Shown here: piece after piece, positions 60,138 to 64,000 of the stretch
Layout of the letters: each line of letters opens with the position of its first letter
Numbering within the stretch: position 1 is the stretch's first letter
Assembly: GCF_037137075.1 (NCBI RefSeq)
Contig: NZ_JBBBNV010000019.1
Coordinates: 31,492-95,491, forward strand
Origin: JBBBNV01 sp037137075
GTDB lineage: Bacteria > Bacillota > Bacilli > Paenibacillales > NBRC-103111
Direction: 5' to 3'
Length of the DNA: 64,000 nt
Notes under the pieces: generated by a model
The model's input: the letters and a program-made list of their open reading frames with translations, nothing else
The model's database searches: none
Told to the model about the DNA's origin: nothing
Translations under genes and position numbers: made by a program

Positions 60138-61115
60138 ATGGATAACAAAGCCAATAAAGGGCCGCTGCGGGCCGTCAACTGGAACCGGCCGGATGATGAC
60201 TTCACCAGTACGTTCTGGAGCCAGAATATTATGCAGTTTTGGACAGATGAAGAAATTCCGTTGTCCGATGACAAAATGTCATGGATGACGTTATCCGATA
60301 ATGAACGTGAGCTGTACATGAAAGTGCTCGGAGGCTTGACGCTGCTCGATACCGTGCAGGGCGGCGTCGGGATGCCCAAGATTATGGAGCATGTGGAAGG
60401 GCTGCAGCGGAAGGCGGTGCTCGCCTTCATGGGCATGATGGAGCAGATCCATGCCAAATCGTACAGCAGCATTTTCACCACGCTGGCTACAACCGAAGAA
60501 ATCGACGGCGTATTCCGCTGGGTCGAGCAGAATCCGCGCCTGCAGACGAAGGCGGAGACGATTTCCCAATATTACCGTTCTATCGAAACGCCGAAGGATT
60601 TGTATTTGGCGATGGCGGCTTCCGTGCTGCTGGAAAGCTATTTGTTCTACAGCGGATTTTTCTATCCGCTCTATTTGGCCGGACAAGGCAAAATGACCAG
60701 CAGCGGCGAAATCATCGATTTGATTTTGCGGGACGAGAGCATTCACGGCTTGTATGTCGGCGTGCTTGCCCAGGAAGTATTCGCGGAGCTGAATGAGGAT
60801 GAGCAGCAGGCTGCGCTGGAAACGTTCCACGGCTTACTTCACTATTTGCATGGGAACGAGGAGCGTTACACGGAGGAGCTGTACTCGTCGATCGGGCTGG
60901 CGGAGGAAGTGAAGCGGTTTGTGCGCTACAACGCCAACAAAGCCTTGATGAATCTGGGGCTGGATACCATCTTCCCGGAGGAAGAAGTGAACCCGATCGT
61001 GTTCAACGGGATCAGCACCAGAACGAAGCAGCACGATTTCTTCTCCAAAAAAGGAAACGGCTACGTCCGCACCACCAACGTGGAGCCGCTGACAGACGAC
61101 GATTTTATTTTCTAA
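60138..61115 (+). CDS. nrdF: Class Ib ribonucleotide reductase small subunit
   Basis: A 325-residue radical-generating subunit. Metal ligands lie in LTLLDTVQGGVGMP, EQIHAKSYSSIF (with the radical Tyr), ASVLLESYLFYSGF, and LRDESIHGLYVGV. The C-terminal tail ends TDDDFIF, the part that docks into NrdE. ATG 60138 follows AAAAGGAG at 60121-60128. NrdI upstream indicates a dimanganese cofactor. It is the last gene of the operon; a terminator follows at 61195. Confidence 0.97.
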   Translation: MDNKANKGPLRAVNWNRPDDDFTSTFWSQNIMQFWTDEEIPLSDDKMSWMTLSDNERELYMKVLGGLTLLDTVQGGVGMPKIMEHVEGLQRKAVLAFMGMMEQIHAKSYSSIFTTLATTEEIDGVFRWVEQNPRLQTKAETISQYYRSIETPKDLYLAMAASVLLESYLFYSGFFYPLYLAGQGKMTSSGEIIDLILRDESIHGLYVGVLAQEVFAELNEDEQQAALETFHGLLHYLHGNEERYTEELYSSIGLAEEVKRFVRYNANKALMNLGLDTIFPEEEVNPIVFNGISTRTKQHDFFSKKGNGYVRTTNVEPLTDDDFIF

Positions 61116-61170
61116 TGAATGAAGGCCTGTAAGGCATAGCGAGAAACAATCCACCTGCACCCAATATGCC

Positions 61171-61184
61171 GTTCCAATTGGAAC
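61171..61184. repeat. 14-bp perfect palindrome
   Basis: GTTCCAATTGGAAC is a perfect palindrome between nrdF and its terminator. It shares the CCAATTGG core with the operator-like site at 25850, which may be chance. Confidence 0.4.
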
Positions 61185-61194
61185 GCAAAACAAA

Positions 61195-61221
61195 GTCGTC
61201 CTGTTCAGGACGGCTTTTTTT
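61195..61221 (+). terminator. Rho-independent terminator of the nrd operon
   Basis: GTCGTCCTG at 61195-61203 pairs with CAGGACGGC at 61206-61214 (a single wobble), then seven T residues. Confidence 0.92.
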
Positions 61222-61350
61222 ACTGATTACAGCGGCGGCTGACCTGCTTCGGCGGTTTCTCCCGCTGCGCCTCATCCCTGCCAATAAAAATAATGAACCT
61301 TTCTGAATGCGGTGTTGTTTATAAAGCATACACAGGAAGGAGGAGGGCGC

Positions 61351-61521
61351 TTGACCAACAAAGAGCTGTTTGAAGCCTGCAAAAAGGATGTATACAAAAC
61401 GTGCTTCTTCATGCTGCATCATCCCGACGATGCTGAGGATGTGTGCCAGGATGTGTTTATAACGGTATTCAAGACGGATTGGCATGAAATCGAGCATGTG
61501 ACTTTTGAGAAAGTGAATTAA
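61351..61521 (+). pseudogene. Truncated ECF sigma factor
   Basis: Fifty-six codons from TTG 61351, behind AAGGAGGAGG at 61337-61346. The sequence TNKELFEACKKDVYKTCFFM then HHPDDAEDVCQDVFITVFKT is region 2 of an ECF (RpoE-like) sigma factor, including the core-binding and -10-recognition parts. It stops at TAA 61519; region 4 is missing. A C-terminal anti-sigma-like fragment follows, so this appears to be the remnant of a sigma/anti-sigma operon reduced by deletion. Confidence 0.75.
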
Positions 61522-61527
61522 ACGTAT

Positions 61528-61772
61528 ATGCTTCGCGGAAAAGAAATCATCCCAGGCAATCAAGCCAAGGTGAATTTCCTGGGCAGCGGCAGCATGTGGT
61601 CGACCGACCGCCGTCATGCAGCGAAACACCGCGCGCTGGGAGCTGCGCGCGTGCAAATGAGGCGATTGACGTGTATGCCGGATTCGAGGGCACGGAGGCG
61701 GACATTTATATTTTCTGGTATTATACCGGGGATAAGGACAAGGAAATTCGGATTCCATTGACCAATAAATGA
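61528..61772 (+). pseudogene. Fragment of an anti-sigma-like or membrane-associated partner protein
   Basis: From 61528 one frame (RGKEIIPGNQAKVNFLGSGS) and then another (GSCARANEAIDVYAGFEGTE, then ADIYIFWYYTGDKDKEIRIP to a stop at 61770) read like the C-terminal part of a protein found after ECF sigma genes. The frame changes near 61640, and no N-terminal part exists. Family assignment is weak. Confidence 0.4.
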
Positions 61773-61777
61773 AAACG

Positions 61778-61816
61778 GAGACCAGTCTCGCCGTGGGCGG
61801 ATGGGTCTCTTTTTTT
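61778..61816 (+). terminator. Rho-independent terminator
   Basis: GAGACC at 61778-61783 pairs with GGTCTC at 61804-61809, followed by seven T residues. It once ended the sigma/anti-sigma transcript. Confidence 0.75.
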
Positions 61817-62141
61817 AGAGGGGAACAAGCACGGTTAAAGAAAGGGGCCTTTTTTATTTTTTGATGAAAAACAATTATTTCCTTGTGCGTTAGCAAGGAT
61901 TAGCTGCAAAAGCATCAGTCTGACCGGAATGCCGCACTTTTTCGATATCAAGCATCGTTCATCTACGGTCCGGCTCCCGGCATATCCGACGGAGGTCAAC
62001 TTCAGCCGCTCAAAGGAGCAATTTTTGTGTCGACACGGTTTTGAAATTTCACTATGCTATACATTATGGAATCCAAATGCTGTTCAAGCGGAACAGCCAG
62101 GGGAAGAAGCCGTTTAATTACAGGAAGGAAGGCTGGCCGTC
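61817..62141. other. Upstream region of the ABC ATPase gene
   Basis: No gene with a plausible start was found. TTGAAA at 62039-62044 could be a -35 element but no good -10 is at the right distance. GGAAGGAAGG at 62120-62129 is the ribosome site of the ATPase gene. Confidence 0.4.
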
Positions 62142-62930
62142 ATGGGGCATGTTATTGATGTACAGGGCGTTACATACCGGAATGGAAAAAATGAGCTGTT
62201 GAACAATATCAGCTGGCAGGTTCGTCCTAACGAGCACTGGGCGCTGCTCGGTCTAAACGGATCGGGAAAGACGACGCTGCTAAATTTGATTAACGGATAT
62301 ATGTGGCCGACACAGGGCCAAATCTCCGTGCTGGGGCACCGGTTCGGGGAGGTAGATTTGCGGGAGCTGCGCCAGTCCATCGGATGGGTCAGCCAATCGC
62401 TGCAGGACAAGCTGTATGCCAGTGATAAGGCGCAAAATATTGTAATCAGCGGGAAATTCGCCTCCATAGGACTGTATGAGCAAATTACGGACGAGGATCA
62501 GGCGAAGGCGGAAGCATTTATGAAGACACTCGGCTGCGCTCATTTGTGGGACCGCGAGTTCCGGACCTGCTCTCAGGGGGAGAAGCAAAAAGTGCTCATT
62601 TGCCGGGCGTTAATGGCCGAGCCCCGGATTTTAATTTTGGATGAGCCCTGCAACGGCCTGGATTTATTTTCCCGCGAAAAGCTGCTGGACAGCATTGAGG
62701 CTTTGTCGCAGCGGCAGGATGCGCCGACCCTGATTTATGTCACGCATCATACGGAGGAAATATTGCCGGTATTCTCCCATACGCTGCTGCTGCGCCGGGG
62801 CGAGGCTGTCCGCAGCGGAGAAACGGCTCAGGTGATGACCGAGGACACGCTAAGCGGCTTTTTTGAAGCGCCGGTTGTTGTTGAGCAGCACGAGGGTCGT
62901 GTATACGTGCGGGCCGGGGCTAAGGCATAA
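62142..62930 (+). CDS. Stand-alone ABC transporter ATP-binding protein (YlmA/ModF-like)
   Basis: A 262-residue ATPase. Walker A is GLNGSGKT at 37-44, the signature motif is the variant CSQGEKQKVL rather than LSGGQ, Walker B is ILILDEPCNGLD, and the switch His lies in YVTHHTEEI. This arrangement matches the YlmA/ModF group of soluble, single-domain ATPases of uncertain partner. No permease gene is adjacent. It is not of the SsuB type needed by the importer at 26-30 kb, nor MsmX-like. GGAAGG precedes the ATG. Confidence 0.88.
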   Translation: MGHVIDVQGVTYRNGKNELLNNISWQVRPNEHWALLGLNGSGKTTLLNLINGYMWPTQGQISVLGHRFGEVDLRELRQSIGWVSQSLQDKLYASDKAQNIVISGKFASIGLYEQITDEDQAKAEAFMKTLGCAHLWDREFRTCSQGEKQKVLICRALMAEPRILILDEPCNGLDLFSREKLLDSIEALSQRQDAPTLIYVTHHTEEILPVFSHTLLLRRGEAVRSGETAQVMTEDTLSGFFEAPVVVEQHEGRVYVRAGAKA

Positions 62931-63264
62931 CGGACCCGGCAGTCAGGGCTTGTGGAGCGGTGCCTGCGCCTCAGGGTTGATGACCGGTTGTTACGGCGGT
63001 TGTAACTGGTTAATTGGTCAAATTCGTTAAAATCTCATTGAATCCTATAAGCACCCTGCGGCTGAACGAGCTGCCCCAAGCTTGTATCATCGGGCCGGGC
63101 ACAGAAGACACACGAGGTTGAAGCCAAGTTCAATCTAAGTTCATTCTAAGTTCAATCTAAATTTTATCTAAGTTGAATCAGAAATCATAGCAAATCTTAA
63201 CAAGGGAATGTGAACCATTTGTCGAATATGAAACAGATAACGAAACGGACAAGTGGGGAACGAC
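62931..63264. other. Intergenic region carrying an 11-bp repeat array
   Basis: No gene was seen. Most of the first half is unremarkable. The array at 63126-63180 is the outstanding feature, followed by A+T-rich sequence leading into the IS630-type fragment. Confidence 0.5.
63126..63180. repeat. Five tandem 11-bp repeats (AAGTTCAATCT)
   Basis: Units: AAGTTCAATCT, AAGTTCATTCT, AAGTTCAATCT, AAATTTTATCT and AAGTTGAATCA, in perfect 11-bp register from 63126 to 63180. The spacing places each TTCAAT element on one face of the helix, as in PhoP/OmpR-type operator arrays; phased A-tracts could also bend the DNA. Confidence 0.85.
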
Positions 63265-63690
63265 ATGGAAAAACAGAGCGAACTGGAAGAAGTATCAGGA
63301 GCGATGAGACAAGCGAAAGATCGCCGAATGTTTGAACGTTATCAAGCGATCTACTTACATCTGAAAGGCACTTCGATGATTGAGATCGCTGACATTCTCA
63401 ATCGAAATCGAATGACGGTGAGCCAATACATTCATGCGTACAAAAACGGCGGACTTCCCGCCTTGCAATTGGAGCACTCACCTGGAGCTCCATCCCGGTT
63501 GACGAAGGAACAACAGGAGCAATTGAAACAGACTGTCGCTTATTCGGTCCCCCATGAAGTCGGGTTCACCGCCAAGCACAACTGGACACTTGAACTTATT
63601 GCCGCGTATGTGGAACAGCAATGGGGTCACCACTACTCGCTTCGTGGGATGTCCAAAGTCATGGAACGATTAGGACTCAGCTACATTTGA
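63265..63690 (+). mobile_element. IS630-type transposase, N-terminal part only
   Basis: A 141-residue frame from ATG 63265. It has the helix-turn-helix of IS630 transposases (MIEIADILNRNRMTVSQYIH, then GAPSRLTKEQQEQLKQTV) and the second winged-helix segment (YSLRGMSKVMERLGLSYI), then stops. The DDE catalytic domain that normally follows this motif is missing. The following 300 bases are A+T-rich with no recognisable continuation in any frame. Base use is lower in G+C than the host genes. It is a dead fragment, or the first ORF of a two-ORF element cut by deletion. Confidence 0.8.
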
Positions 63691-64000
63691 TTGATGGTTT
63701 CTTTCATTCAATTTATATAGTTATATCTGATTTCACTAGCGTTGCATAAAAAGTCGGCGGCATAGTTTTCGAATAATTCTGAACAAGGTTTTAGTTTTCA
63801 TTACCAAAAAGTCGATTGCCCACCAGAAGGTAGCTCTCTGTCCATTTGGTAAATTTATGTAGTTTCCCCTGAGTGACGGAAATACTAGCTCACTGTTTCT
63901 TGCGCCTACCCGCTGATTTTCGACTAGTGCTTAAAATCTCAAATACCTCAACGTTAACAGGTTAATCTTACCAAGCGATGTGATACACTGAAAGCACGAA
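63691..64000. other. A+T-rich terminal stretch, no gene recognised
   Basis: All frames are interrupted. Composition differs sharply from the rest of the window, and the stretch probably belongs to mobile-element debris. No terminal inverted repeat or target duplication could be paired with the IS630-type fragment. Confidence 0.45.

Noticed and set aside
61171..61184. Shared CCAATTGG core with the operator-like site at 25850
   Set aside because: An 8-bp match occurring twice in 64 kb is close to chance, and this copy lies after the last nrd gene.
1..64000. CRISPR arrays, tRNA or rRNA genes, prophage modules, replication origin
   Set aside because: No regularly spaced repeats with unique spacers, no cloverleaf with a TTCGA-type loop, no phage structural genes and no DnaA-box cluster were found by reading; a dedicated tRNA scan was not possible.

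Overview
This is about 64 kb of a high-G+C, endospore-forming Firmicute chromosome, most likely Paenibacillus or a close relative. The pointers are strong GGAGG-type ribosome binding sites, a GerA-type germination operon behind a sigma-G-like promoter, Lpl-type oligosaccharide ABC transporters, membrane-anchored AraC sensor-regulators, many pectin-active glycosidases, SLH and LysM proteins, and a B12 riboswitch on class Ib ribonucleotide reductase genes. No rRNA, tRNA, CRISPR array or prophage was seen.

Layout. (1) 1-11.6 kb: the tail of a split transketolase, an FGGY kinase, two apiosidase-like (DUF5060/DUF4038/DUF5605) proteins, a GH78 rhamnosidase, an (alpha/alpha)6 glycosidase and a Sde182/nucleoside-hydrolase-like protein. 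Read together these suggest release and catabolism of apiose and rhamnose from pectin side chains. (2) 11.8-22.6 kb: a CcpA-box-controlled operon with two permeases, a lipoprotein binding protein, a sialidase-fold protein, a GH106-like giant and a membrane AraC regulator. (3) 22.8-25.6 kb: a 46-codon hydrophobic small gene, a lower-G+C lipoprotein, large inverted repeats and an alpha/beta hydrolase. (4) 25.8-33.1 kb: a sulfonate-type ABC locus with two permeases and a binding protein but no ATPase, interleaved with two flavoprotein-ferredoxin pairs that resemble AprA/AprB. It has an attenuator-like leader. This is the best candidate for an undescribed system.

(5) 33.4-36.4 kb: an XRE regulator, a decayed zinc dehydrogenase, a small membrane protein and a GH105. 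(6) 36.7-40.5 kb: gerKA-gerKC-gerKB. (7) 40.7-45.7 kb: two Gfo/Idh/MocA oxidoreductases, an NlpC/P60 hydrolase and an SLH protein. (8) 46.1-49.3 kb: a broken LysM/GH18 spore lytic gene, then a DUF24/HxlR regulator divergent from two nitroreductases with a HypR-box-like operator. (9) 49.6-54.2 kb: an FG-GAP (PL11-like) protein, a large GH105 and an AraC regulator. (10) 54.4-57 kb: remnants of a PucR regulator and possibly xdhC around an intact amidohydrolase. (11) 57.1-61.2 kb: nrdI-nrdE-nrdF behind putative NrdR boxes and a cobalamin riboswitch. (12) 61.3-64 kb: a truncated ECF sigma/anti-sigma pair, a lone ABC ATPase, an 11-bp tandem repeat array and a truncated IS630-type gene.

Two themes connect the regions. 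Nearly all the glycosidases lack signal peptides, so the cell appears to import pectin oligosaccharides and finish them in the cytoplasm under CcpA and AraC control. From 34 kb onward there is an unusual density of genes whose two ends survive but whose middle is missing, which suggests recent deletion-driven gene loss or assembly problems.
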